A stretch of DNA of 64,000 nt, from positions 219,092,592 to 219,156,591 of the forward strand of contig CM046882.1 of the NCBI GenBank assembly GCA_025667525.1, in the 5' to 3' direction. The notes under the pieces were generated by a model. It saw only the letters and a program-made list of their open reading frames with translations. It ran no database searches and was not told where the DNA came from. Source of the stretch: Glebionis coronaria (lineage: Eukaryota; Streptophyta; Magnoliopsida; Asterales; Asteraceae). A program made the position numbers and the translations under genes. Numbering within the stretch: the first letter of the stretch is position 1; every line of letters begins with the position of its first letter. Positions 22,115 to 33,175 of this stretch are shown in pieces.

Positions 22115-22630
22115 TGTTGGGAATAAAATGTAGCCAGTATACTTGAACGCTGACAAGAAGAAACCAAGCGTTGATAAGAAGAAAACAAACGTTGACAGAT
22201 CAAGCGTTGATAGGAAGAAGTCAAGCGTTGATAGGTTGAAGTCAAGCACTGATAGAAAGATATGGTCTACGCGTATTATGTTTCTAGTTTGTTTCTAGTA
22301 AAGATAGGATCAACAATGTATTTTCTATAATTATCTTTACCTAGAATAGCTGATACGTAGACTCTTGTACAAGGCTTCTTATGTCTATAAAAGAAGACCT
22401 TTAGGTTATGTTTCATATAAGTTTTTCATACGTTTAACACTTTCATTGTAAGCAAGTTTGTTATTATCAATCAAGTGAAAGTTTGTTTTACATTCTTTGT
22501 GTGTTCTTGTTTGAGTATTAATTCCGCATAATACTTAAATTGTTTTATACACAAACAAATTTTCTCTACGTGTTTAACTTGATCTAATCTCGTTTACACA
22601 AGCTAAATCGATCTAAGTTTGGGATCAATA
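22115..22630 (+). repeat. Element C 5' LTR with 21-bp module array in U3
   Basis: TGTTGGGAATAA...GGGATCAATA. The terminal dinucleotide is TA, against CA in the 3' LTR, a mutation at the integration end. Modules of the NNCGYTGAYA type start at 22146, 22167, 22188, 22203, 22224 and 22245 (spacing 21, 21, 15, 21, 21). TATAAAA is at 22386-22392. Confidence 0.95.
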
Positions 22631-22632
22631 AG

Positions 22633-22644
22633 TGGCATCAGAGT
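22633..22644 (+). other. Element C primer-binding site
   Basis: TGGCATCAGAGT, two differences from the initiator tRNA-Met site TGGTATCAGAGC, two bases after the LTR. Confidence 0.85.
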
Positions 22645-22725
22645 TTGTTGAGAAACTTTGATCTAAAGAACACAAGAACCCTAAACTGCCAAAAACCCTA
22701 ATTTTCACAAAACCCTAAAAACACC

Positions 22726-25525
22726 ATGTCTACCCCAGAAACAAACTCATCCTCCTCCTCAAACCACAACATTAAGATTCCCATGCTAGATGCAGACAAT
22801 TTTGAGCTGTGGAAGTTCAACTTTGAGCAATATCTACAAATCCATGATTACACCCTATGGGAAATCATTGAATATGGGAACACATTCGATAAAGCTCAAA
22901 AGATTGTAGCTGCCATAGCTACAAGAACAGTTGTTCAAGGCTCTATTGAAGAAGATAGAAAAGAAAAACCTGAAGATGGTAGAGTTGTGTCTGTTGAGGA
23001 CATAACAAAGAGAAGGGTTGATATGAAAACCCTAAGCATTCTGAAACTCTCTTTGGGTAAAAAAAACAGCACAAATACAGAGGTTATGAGTCTGCAAAAG
23101 ATCTTTGGGCAGACCTTGAAGTTGCCTATGGTGGTAATGCTGATACTGTGGAAGAGAAAAAGAAGCAACTCTTGCACGAGTATGTTGTTTTTAAGGCTCA
23201 ACCTAATGAGAAGCTAAGTAGTGTGAGAAGCAGACTTCTTGACATCACAAGAAAGCTATCCTTCATGGGAATAGTGATTGGTGATGTTGATATTATCGCC
23301 ACTTTTCTTAAAAGCCTTGGTGATGCATGGAAGATTGATGCAAGATCTATAATTGCCAATAACACTCACAAAAGTTCTACTTTTGATGATGTTTACAACA
23401 AACTGAGGCTGTTGGAGAATGAAACTCTTTTGGATCATGGAAGTAAGTCTACCAATGGAAACATGGCCTTCTTCTCACATAGTGAAGGTTAATTTGATCA
23501 AAAGGAGTCATACATGCACCCCGTTACTGGATCAACTTGTGTCAACGCTGGATCATATCCTGTCAACGCCTCACATTCAGACGTTGACACATACAACATT
23601 GACTCTCCAAGAGTTAAGCCTGCTGGTATTGATCTGGATACTGTGTGTGCATACATTGCTTCATTGCCCAATGGTTCAGTGATTACTTATGAGGACCTTG
23701 AGCAAATAAGTGATGAGCATCTGGAGGAGATGGACATGAAGTGGAATATGGCTCTTGCAAGTATAAGAGCAAACAGATGGAATAGAAGATTCAAGAAGAA
23801 GATGACTTTTAATGCCAAGGACACTACTGGATTTGATAAATCCAAGGTTGAGTGCTACAATTGTCATCGTATGGAACACTTTATGAGAGAATGCAGATCT
23901 CCCAGAAGATCTGATGCTGGAAAATCCTCAAGCCAAATTGTTAAGGCTCAGGATCCCAAGGCCATGGTTGCAATGCAAGAAATTGATGGTGTTGGATGGG
24001 ATTGGAGCTATTTGGCTAAGGATGAGGAAGAGAATAAAGCTTTGGTAGCTGAGATGGAAAAAGAAGAGCATGTTCACTATGCTCTCATGGCACACTCCTC
24101 ATCTTCATCAGACAATGAGGTATATGATGATGCTTTTTGTAGTAAGGGTTGTCGTCTAAATACTGAAAGACTTAATAAAGAAGTTTTAAGATTGTCAACA
24201 GATCTAGGTAATGAAAGATGCAAGTTGTCTAACTATCAACTTGCTCTTACTCAAACTGAAAAGACTGTAGCTGAGTATAAAAAAATGGAGCTTGACATAA
24301 AAGATAAAATAAATATCTTAAAACATGATTTAAATGCTAGTACTGATATTAGAAACATCATGGAAAGGGTCAATGCTGAATTACAGGTTAAGTTAAATGA
24401 GGCTATCAAGAATAAGGATAATGTAGATCTTAAAATTCAGAGATTTGATAAAGCCTCACAAACCCTAGGAGAATGTGTTAGTAAACAAAGGGATTCTAGG
24501 GATATGACTGGGATTGGAATGAAAGAGTATGCTGGTGTTCCACCACCAGCTGGGGACTTCTATGGTGTCCAAAGAAAGGACTTATCTTGGACTGGTTTAC
24601 CAGAACTCCAAGAAGAGGAATTTATTCCTTCACCAAGAGTCCTTACCCCAGTAGAAGAATATAGGCAAAAGTTGACTGATTTGGACCAATAGAAGAAAGC
24701 CAACCCTACCTTGTTTGTCAAAGGTGGCATGCTTAGTGATAGCCAAAATGAGTCTACCCCTATCAAAGTAACAAACCCAATCACTGGCAAGACTATTGAC
24801 CTTGGCTCAAACGCTGTTAGAAAACCTAGCATTAAGTATGCAGAAATGTATAAAAATACTAGGTCACCAAAAGCCAAGTTAGTGATAATGGAACAGGTTT
24901 CTTTTCTTCCAGACCTAGAGTTATGTCTAGAAAAGCCTGTTATATTTGTGCTAGATTTTCACATCTAGCTTATAAGTGTGTCAACTCTTCTAAGGTCAAC
25001 GCTGACAAAAAGTCAAACACTGTCAAACCCAAAACTTTTGTTCAGCAAAGTCCACAAGTTGTTAGACCAGCCCCATTCTTTACTAAAGGGTCTAACACTT
25101 ATGGACAAAGACCTTTTCGGAAAACCAATACATGGTCTAATAGGCAATGGGTTCCTATAGCAAACCCTAGGTTCAACGCCGATAAGGGTAATTTCAGCGT
25201 TGACAAGACCAAATCAAACGCTGACAGAAACATTGCCAGACCAAATAATAGTAAATATTTGCAACCACAGGGAAAGGGGTCTAAAGCTTCTTCTAGCTTG
25301 ACATGGAGACCTAAGCAAGATCAAAACCCTAATTCTAATGAGATTTCTATGACCTGTAACAGATTTAATTATATTTCAAAGGTCATCACAAAACCAATTG
25401 GGGTTAACTGGGTGTTCAATCCAAAAAGGGATGAACAAGGGGTTGTTATGAGGACTAAGTCTGTTCTTGTTGAACAACCAAATGAATCCAAGTCTGCTCA
25501 GGCTTGGGTTCCCAAAGAAAACTAA
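22726..25525 (+). pseudogene. Element C Gag (frameshifts and stops)
   Basis: Starts MSTPETNSSSSSN and IKIPMLDADNFELWKFNFEQY, the N-terminal copia Gag module. A slip at an A8 run (about 23057) shifts the frame; the Gag core continues (AQPNEKLSSVRSRLLDI, STFDDVYNKLRLLENE). TAA at 23490-23492 replaces a Gln codon that G still has, and TAG at 24690-24692 breaks the frame again. There are two zinc knuckles: CYNCHRMEHFMREC (about 23850) and CYICARFSHLAYKC (about 24940). Between them is a long coiled-coil-like segment (KMELDIKDKINILKHDL). In-frame [N/S]-[V/A]-D triplets at 21-nt spacing lie at 25175, 25196 and 25217. The Gag is unusually long, as in SIRE elements. Confidence 0.85.
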
Positions 25526-27590
25526 TTTGTTTTCTTTATGTGCAGGGCATTCAAAAGCAGGTTAATGATTATGGCTATTGGGATAGTAGATGCTCTAGGC
25601 ACATGACTGGGAAGGAAGATTATCACACAAACTTCACTCCCATTAAGAATGGTGATAAAGTTTACTTTGGAGGCAGATATGGAACTATCACAGGCAAAGG
25701 AACTCTTCTCACCAACAATTTACGTTTTGAAAACGTGTTTCTGGTAAAAGAACTTGACTATAATCTTTTTAGTGTATCACAAGTTTGTGATAACAAAAAT
25801 AAGGTTCTTTACACTGATACTGAATGCTTGGTGTTGAGCAAGGATTTTAAAATACCAGATGAGAAATTCATTGATTATAGAACACCTAGGCATAAGGACA
25901 TTTATAATGTGAATCTTAATGGAATTAGGATGAATAATAACTTGTCATGTCCTTATGCTAAGGCTTCAGTTGATGAGAGTAATCTATGACACAGGAGACT
26001 AGGGCACATTAACTTTAAAAATATAAACAGACTTGTGAGACATGGCTTGGTTGATGGTTTGCCTGAAAAGGCTTTCCACAATGACCATTCTTGTGTTGCA
26101 TGCCTTAAAGGCAAACAGCACAAGGTCTCCTTTAAGTCTAAACAGGTGCACTCTGGTTCTAAACCACTTCACTTGCTGCATATGGACCTGTTTGGTCCTA
26201 CTAATATAGAAATCTTGAATGGTAAATCTTACTGCTTTGTCATCACTGATGATTTTTCTAGGTTTACTTAGACTTTCTTTTTAGCCTTGAAAAGTGACAC
26301 TACTGACACTTTAATTAACTTTATTAACCAAATTGAAAGAAGACTAGTAATGAAGTTAAAATGCTTAGAAGTGATAATGGTGGTGAGTTTAGAAATAAGA
26401 TGTTGGATGATTTTTGTGCCAAGAAAGGGATTACTAGACATTTTAGTGTTGCCAGAACCCCACAGCAAAATGGGGTTGCTGAGAGAAAGAATAGAACCCT
26501 AATTGAAGCAGCCAGGACTATGTTGGCTGATGCTCACTTTCCCATTGCTTTTTGGGCTGAGGCTGTGAATACAGCTTGTTATGTTCAGAATAGAGCATTA
26601 GTCAACAAGATACATAACAAAACACCTTATGAGTTACTTTGGGGAAGGAAACCTAATACTGGTTTTCTTAAACCTTTTGGATGTCATGTAGTTGTACTAG
26701 ATACTAGTGATGCCTTAGGTAAATTTAGTGCTAAAGGTGATGAAGGCTACTTCATGGGTTATTCAGTGCAGAGTAAAGGATATAGGGTTTACATTAAGAA
26801 GGAAAAACGTATACTTGAAAAACTACATGTTAGGTTTTTAGAAAGTAAACCTAGTGATCCTGAAAGTGGTCCAAATTGGTTATTTGAGTTGGAACCTCAA
26901 TCTAGGACTTTGAATTATATGCATCTTACTAATCCAAACATTGTGAAGGTAACTTCAAGTGTTGTGGAAGAACCAGTTGATGATGTTTCAGGTACACAGG
27001 TTAATGAAGAGGTTGGATCACAAGCAGACAAGTCATCTCCCATACTTGAGTATGTCACTATTCCCATATGGACAGATGCTTTTGTTGCTACTGCTGCTGG
27101 AAAGGAAAATGGTGGTCCCCAAGTACCACCAGTTAACAACATGCACGGTCTTTCAGGAGCTTACAAAGGAAAATCTGGCGCTGACAAGACAAATTCAGGC
27201 GTTGATGGCTCAAACGTTTACAACTCTAGTTCAGGCGTTGATGGCCCAAACGCTGACAACATTGGTTCAGGCGTTGACAACTCCTTTGACCATATTTTCT
27301 ATTCTAATTTTGAACAAGGTGAACCTTCAAGCAGAAATGGAGAGGTTCATACAGATATTGATGGAAGAGAGTCTGAAGAAGATATTGTTAACATGGAAGA
27401 TGAGATTGAAGACAACAGACTTTTTGAGGGAGGAGTTCTTACTTCTACAATGAAGGATCACCCCTCTTCTCTGATTATTGGTGATGTGATGTCTCTTGTT
27501 CAAACTAGAAGATCTCATCAGAATCTTGGAGGATTTATTGCCAATATACACAAGAAGGTTGATACCCCTCTTGTTCAAGCATGTCTGTTT
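25526..27590 (+). pseudogene. Element C protease and integrase (inactive)
   Basis: The protease site reads YWDSRCSRHMTG where the family has DSG, so the catalytic Gly is Arg. The protease body follows (FENVFLVKELDYNLFSVSQ). The gag-pre-integrase zinc domain is HRRLGHINF ... CVACLKGKQH, preceded by TGA (25987-25989) at a usual Trp. Integrase core: MDLFGPT, then TAG (26268-26270), a shift near 26345, then [11 protein letters not shown] and [12 protein letters not shown] with the second Asp and the Glu. VFLGY-like motifs are altered ([15 protein letters not shown]). A linker (27177-27290) contains six modules at 21 and 15 nt spacing, read as GAD, GVD, NVY, GVD, NAD, GVD. Confidence 0.85.
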
Positions 27591-29124
27591 GCGTATTTTC
27601 TGTCACAACAGGAACCCAAGAAGATTTTTGATGCTCTCAAAGAACCAAGTTGGGTGGAAGCAATGCAGGATGAGCTTCACCAATTTGCAATACAGGATGT
27701 TTGGGAGTTAGTTGATTGTCCCAGATATGTCAGACCTATTGGGACAAGATGGGTTCTTAGAAACAAGAAAGATGAAAGAGGCATTGTGGTCAGAAACAAG
27801 GCACGTTTAGTGGCTCAAGGATATAGACAAGAGGAAGGGATAGACTATGAGGAGGTCTTTGCACCAGTTGCAAGGATTGAGGCTATAAGGATATTTCTAA
27901 CCTATGCTTCCTGCATGGGCTCTACTGTCTATCAAATGGATGTGAAGAGTGCTTTTCTTTATGGCACAATCGTAGAGGAGGTTTATGTCATGCAGCCTCC
28001 TGGTTTTGAAGATCCAGAGCATCCAGACAAGGTATATAGAGTCAAGAAAGCTATGTATGGACTTCATCAAGCCCCAAGAGCATGGTATGGTACATTGTCC
28101 ACCTATCTGGTGGAAAATGGATTCAAAAGGGGCACCATAGACCAGACCTTATTTACAAAGAAGACTGGTAAGGATGTCTTACTTGTTCAGGTTTATGTGG
28201 ATGATATCATCTTTGGATCATCAAACCCAAAGATGAGTGAAGACTTTTCCAAGCTTATGACAGACAAGGTCAAGATGAGTGTAATGGTGGAGATGAACTT
28301 CTTTCTAGGTTTACAAGTTCAGCAGAAAGAAGATGGTATCTTCATCTCTCAGGATAAATATGTAGCAGAAATCTTGAAGAAGTTTGGCTTTTCTCCACAT
28401 GAGAAAAGGGCTAGTACTCCTATGGACAGAGAACACCCTTGGGGAAAAGTTGGAGATGGAAAAGATGTGGATGTTAGGCACTTCATTGATGTATCTCACA
28501 GCTTCAAGACCTGACATTATGTTTGCTGTGTGTGCATGTGCACGCTATCAAGTGACTCCCAAAGAGTGTCACCTTCATGCTGTCAAGAGAATCTTTACGC
28601 ACCTTAGATGTTATCCAGATTTGGGATTATAGTATCCAAAAGATTCACCATTGGAGCTTATTGCATATTCAGACAGTGACTATGGTGGTGATAAATTTGA
28701 TAGAAAATCCACAACTGGTGGATGTCAGTTTCTTGGGAGTATATTGATATCTTGGCAATGCAAGAAACAAACAGTGGTGGCCAATTCTACAACTGAAGCA
28801 GAGTATGTAGCTGCAGCTGCTTGTTGTGGACAAGTCTTATGGATTCAGAACCAAATGTTGGATTATGGATATAATTTCATGCATACCAAGATTTTTATAG
28901 ACAATAACAGTACTTTATGCATTATTAAAAATCCTGTACATCATTCTAAAATAAAACACATAGAAATTAGACATCATTTTATAAGAGATTGTTTTTAAAA
29001 GGGTTTAATACAACCAGATAGGGTTGACACAGAAGAAAATGTGTCTGATTTATTAACTAAACCTTTTGATACTGGAAGGTTTCAATACTTGGTAACAAGT
29101 ATTGGAATGATCAATCTCACTTAA
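27591..29124 (+). pseudogene. Element C reverse transcriptase and RNase H
   Basis: RT starts near [45 protein letters not shown] and [11 protein letters not shown] lead to [11 protein letters not shown] (about 28194), so the catalytic pair is intact. KLHVSQ-type thumb motifs read [12 protein letters not shown] small deletion and shift near 28480 removes the start of the connection. RNase H continues: [63 protein letters not shown] at 28996-28998 interrupts; the original end is TAA at 29122-29124 after GMINLT. Element G still has the uninterrupted equivalent. Confidence 0.9.
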
Positions 29125-30330
29125 TATGTGTTTTGGGGTCATATTGTAAAAGTATGTACAAGATATGCATTGATATTGGTCTTTTTGAAAAGTTAGATTT
29201 TCCACTATATTTGTCTAACGCTGACAAAGGTTATCTTAACGCTGACAAAGGTTATCTTAACGCTGATAAGTGTTATCGTGACGTTGTCAGCAACATGTTA
29301 GTTTTGTGGTTTTTGATCTAAGTGTGCAGGTGTTGTTAGCATTGTACTATTGGATACAGAGTTGCTTATAGATCCTTGGAGAATCATTTGCGCATGTTTC
29401 AATTTATGGATGATGGTTGAAATATTTATATTCCTATCTTGACATAAGTTTTTATATACATGCATATTATTGGGCAACATATGTATCACAGTTTAAGGGG
29501 AGGATTTTAGGAACCTTTAGGACTTTTGGGTATTCTTATAATACTCTTATCATAATTCTAGATTGTGTCCACTGGTGAGTATGAGTTAGTTTACTAAATC
29601 ATGTGGCACTGTAGCATGCAAAGTTGATATACTATGCATGCTGCCAAGACCTTTTTGGCCTAGAATTGGATGTGGTCTGTTGGGAGACTTAGGAATGGTT
29701 TATAATGGGTTTACCTGGGAGTTACAAGGGATTTTATGTGTTAACTTAATTGTTAAGAATTTTGGTTAGCAAGGGACACTAGAGGACTGTTATGTCTATC
29801 TTGCATAAGCAAGTGTGCATAACTAGACAGTGCTTGCCACGCTATAATAATTATCAATTTATAGGTTATCTTCACTAGGATAAATTACTTTGTTAAGGTC
29901 CTTTTTCATTTTTATTACTTTTATTTTTGGACGCTGACAAATATTTTTCCAAGCGTTGTTATGACCAATTTAGACGCTGACATGGCTTTGGCAAACGTTG
30001 ACAAGAATATAGCCGTTGGGCGTTGATGGGTTATTTTTTACCGTTGACACTCATTGGGACCTACCCAGTTGTTATTTTTGACGAATTTTGGGGCCGTAAT
30101 TTTGGGAGTAGATAACTTTTAATTAATGCACAAGATAACTTATTTTCTTTTCAATATTTTCATCATTATATTTTGAAAATACTTGCCTTATTTTTGACCA
30201 ATCACATGTGCCTATCTCCCCTATATATTTGGCTCCTATTTTTAAACAGGTTACTATCTTATTATTGTCTAACACTTTTTCTCCTATAATTCATCTTTCA
30301 TCAATCTTTTACTAACAACTTTCTTCCACA
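29125..30330 (+). other. Spacer between pol and ORF3 in element C
   Basis: No long frame. It contains three direct 21-bp repeats (29216, 29237, 29258; TAACGCTGACAAAGGTTATCT), a second module cluster (29930, 29952, 29973, 29994, 30019), and a CCAAT/TATA pair at 30198 and 30222. Element G has an equivalent spacer at 56626-57874. Confidence 0.6.
30198..30229 (+). promoter_or_regulatory. Putative internal promoter for ORF3 (element C)
   Basis: CCAATCACATG at 30198 and CTATATATTTGGCTCC around 30221, about 109 nt upstream of the ORF3 ATG (30331). Element G has CCAATCACATG and CTATAAATTTGGCTCC at an equivalent distance (TATA about 106 nt from its ATG). Confidence 0.45.
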
Positions 30331-32420
30331 ATGGAACCAAAGTTTAAACCAAGTGACTTGGTATTGGGATTCAGAAGTCAGCACAACATGATTGCTTATT
30401 TGGAGGCTGATGATACTTTGTTTCCACAATACACCCAGATGGTGGCATATTTGAATGCATCTCCAATTAGGTATGCACTTTCTCATGCTCCTCTCATCCC
30501 TGTCACTCATATTAAACAGTTTTGGAACACTGTCAGTTCCTCAACGCTTAATAATGTGACTACATTAACAGCTATTGTTCATGGGCGTACTTGATGGTTA
30601 CTGAAGCCTTGGTTCGCTAAGCTTTGCATCTTAATGATGCAGATGGTATAACCACCCTCCCCATCAATGAAATAGAACAAGGACTTCGGGCTTTGGGGTA
30701 TCCTTTCCCTGATGAGGGTACTTTAAACAAATATCATAAACAAGAGTCCCCCCAGCCTGTAAGTACCTCATACATGTCATCCTTCAATGTTTGAGTCCCA
30801 AATGTACTGCACATAATGAAATTAACAGATCAATTGCTAGTGCAATTGTGTGCATTACAAATGGGCAAAAGTTTAATTTTTCAAAACTGATTTTTGATGG
30901 CATTTGTAAAAACAAAGGGAATAAGATGAATTTGGCTTATCCTAGATTTTTACAAATGGTTTTTGATGTGCAAGCGCTGACAAGAGTAAGTTGGGCGCTG
31001 ACACGCAGAATTTGAGCGTTAACAGACCTGCATATATGGTTGATGTATTCTAGTCCTCAACTATCATCAAAGAAGTGTCTTCACAGGTATCACCATCATC
31101 CTTACCCATCATTGATCCATTAGATAAGGGTAAAGGAATCATGGTAGAAGTAGAAGTTCCAAAGGATGCAACACAAGTAGAGTTTGATTCAAGGTTGGCT
31201 GCACAACTTGTGGAACAAGAAATGAAGAAGGTTGGTGAATCACCATTTGTTGTTACTTCTGAGGAACAAGAAGGAAGTGATGAAGGGAGTTCAAATTCAA
31301 GTGTGATGATAATTGAACAACCAGAAATACTTGAATATGGTGATGACTTGGCAAGAGAGAAGCTTAGAGAGTTAAAATTCAAGTAGACTATGATATGCCA
31401 GAAGTTGCTCAGATGTACCATGCTTGGGGGAATAGGATTATGGAGAATCCAGATTTGACAATTTCAGACCAAATTTAGGGATTGGAGATTATTCTAAGAG
31501 TTCAAAGAGACTGCAAGGTAATTCTGAAGCATAAGGCTAGCAATGTTTTCTCACTGATGAAGAGGGATAGAAGGGAGCTATACTGCATGTTACTCAGATG
31601 GCATGGAACTGGATGGACCTTCAAGAAATTGCAGGGATTATCCTTTGAAGAATTGGAGTACAAGGCTTATCCCATTTGGGCAAGAGTGCAGGAAATGAAT
31701 ACTCTTAGACTTCTTTCAAATGAAAGGAAAGAAGAACTTGCAGAAGAGATGGAGATTCAAAAGGCAATGATTGTTCCAAGGCCTTTGAAGAAGGGAGTCC
31801 CACTTGAGTTTCCTAAAGATCTAAATAAAGTGGTTCCCAGTGAAGCTGTTCTTAGAAGGAGCATTAAGCTCTCACCCATGGAAGCTTCAGATATGGTACA
31901 AGTGTTACCTCTTGATGCCAGAAACCCTATCATTAGCTATGAGGAAGATGCAAGTGGGTTTTGGAAGATTGGCAGATATGGGGAAGAGGTACACATATTT
32001 ACTACTCTTATGTCTTTCTTTGTAAGTAAGGATAGGGAAGACTTGGCAGACCTTTGGAGGTTGTTGATGGCCAAGTATGAGACTGAAGCACCTACTTCAG
32101 TCAATAAAATAAAGATTTGGTCAACATTCAAGAGAATGTGTGCACCAAAAGAAGAAGATCCTATTTGGAAGGATCTTGAGGATGATATCAGTGGACTTCG
32201 ATCGCGTTTGTATTCAGCTGCTGGTGTGTATTATTTGAGCTCTACAAAGTTTGTTGAGTATCTTCTTTTAGATGCTGAGTATCCCATGTCCAAAGAAGTT
32301 TTGGACAAGATGAACACAACACAGCTGGAGATTGACTATTCAAGTGATGTGGCCAAAGATTTGATTAGGCATGTTTATTACCAATATGATAAGATTTGTA
32401 AGATTCCTCCTAGTTCTTAA
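30331..32420 (+). pseudogene. ORF3 of element C (post-pol protein, frameshifts and deletion)
   Basis: Starts MEPKFKPSDLVLGFRSQ. An N-terminal domain (PQYTQMVAYLNASP, HAPLIPVTHIKQFWN) is followed by a shift near 30592 and a damaged middle. At 30970 a deletion joins FDVQ directly to a module array (30973, 30994, 31015), removing roughly 0.9 kb still present in G. The C-terminal part is open from 31482 to 32420 (312 aa; DRRELYCMLLRWHGTGW, FWKIGRYGEEVH, DFIRHVYYQ-like end). I see no signal peptide or membrane segment, so env is not supported. Proteins of this type in Asteraceae databases are often labelled longin-like, which I cannot confirm. Function unknown; being conserved after pol in both C and G suggests it belongs to the family. 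Confidence 0.7.
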
Positions 32421-32461
32421 TTTTTATTCAGAAACTTGTTACTAGAGTAGATATCAAGTTT

Positions 32462-32470
32462 AGGGGAGGA
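32462..32470 (+). other. Element C polypurine tract
   Basis: AGGGGAGGA, one base before the 3' LTR; G has the same tract on the other strand. Confidence 0.85.
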
Positions 32471-32471
32471 T

Positions 32472-32986
32472 TGTTGGGAATAAAATGTAGCCAGTACACT
32501 TGAACGCTGACAAGAAGAAAACAAGTGTTGATAAGAAGAAAACAAACGTTGACAGATCAAGCGTTGACAGGAAGAAGTCAAGCGTTGATAGGTTGAAGTC
32601 AATCACTGATGAAAGATATGGTCTACGCGTATAATGTTTCTAGTTTGTTTCTAGTAAAGAAAGGATCAACAATGTATTTTCTATAATTATCTTTACCTAG
32701 AATAGCTGATACGTAGACTCTTGTACAAGGCTTCTTATATCTATAAAAGAAGACCTTTAGGTTATGTTTCATATAAGTTTTTCATACGTTTAACACTTTC
32801 ATTGTAAGCAAGTTTGTTATTATCAATCAAGTGAAAGTTTGTTTTACATTCTTTGTGTGTTCTTGTTTGAGTATTAATTCCGCATAATACTTAAATTGTT
32901 TTATACACAAACAAAGTTTCTCTACGTGTTTAACTTGATCTAATCTCGTTTACACAAGCTAAATCGATCTAAGTTTGGGATCAACA
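32472..32986 (+). repeat. Element C 3' LTR
   Basis: 515 bp, ending GATCAACA and followed by TSD AAAGC. About 11 differences from the 5' LTR. It carries the same six-module array, with some units mutated, and TATAAAA at 32742-32748. Confidence 0.95.
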
Positions 32987-32991
32987 AAAGC

Positions 32992-33134
32992 AACTTAAAT
33001 AAAGTCGAATACCTATCGTCAAGATCCGATGGAAATCGAAGCATGAACCATAATTTACTTGGGAACGAGAGGATGAAATGTGGAAGAAATACCCACACCT
33101 CTTTGATTTCAATAAGAAACGGACATCAAAATGA
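32992..33134 (+). pseudogene. Element B chromodomain, C-terminal half
   Basis: This continues the frame cut at 22114 once the duplicated AAAGC is counted once. Motifs SRIPIVKIRWKSKHEP and FTWEREDEMWKKYPHLF match chromovirus chromodomains, with two internal stops. The aromatic residues of the methyl-lysine cage are only partly evident. Confidence 0.8.
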
Positions 33135-33162
33135 AATGGATCACGAGGACGTTGATCCCTTT

Positions 33163-33175
33163 TAGGAGGAAAAGC
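33163..33175 (+). other. Element B polypurine tract
   Basis: TAGGAGGAAAAGC immediately before TGTGAGAATC, the right LTR start. Confidence 0.65.

Larger units (their letters stand above)
22115..32986 (+). mobile_element. Element C: SIRE-like Ty1-copia with third reading frame
   Basis: LTRs of 516 and 515 bp (22115-22630, 32472-32986) with about 11 differences, TSD AAAGC (22110-22114, 32987-32991), a Met-type primer site and a polypurine tract. Internally it carries gag-pol (22726-29124), a 1.2-kb spacer and a further frame, ORF3 (30331-32420), before the 3' LTR. Copia domain order (integrase before RT), large size and a frame after pol resemble the SIRE/Maximus lineage. All large frames are interrupted. 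It is inserted in B's chromodomain. Confidence 0.93.

Noticed and set aside
29216..29279. CRISPR-like direct repeats
   Set aside because: The units are contiguous 21-bp tandem repeats without spacers, in a plant retrotransposon.
30331..30600. Longin/synaptobrevin host gene
   Set aside because: The label is common in databases for similar sequences, but the frame lies inside an LTR element with TSDs and repeats in G, and I see no longin signature.
30331..32420. Retroviral env-like gene in ORF3
   Set aside because: No signal peptide, furin-like site or transmembrane segment is visible in C or in the better-preserved G copy.
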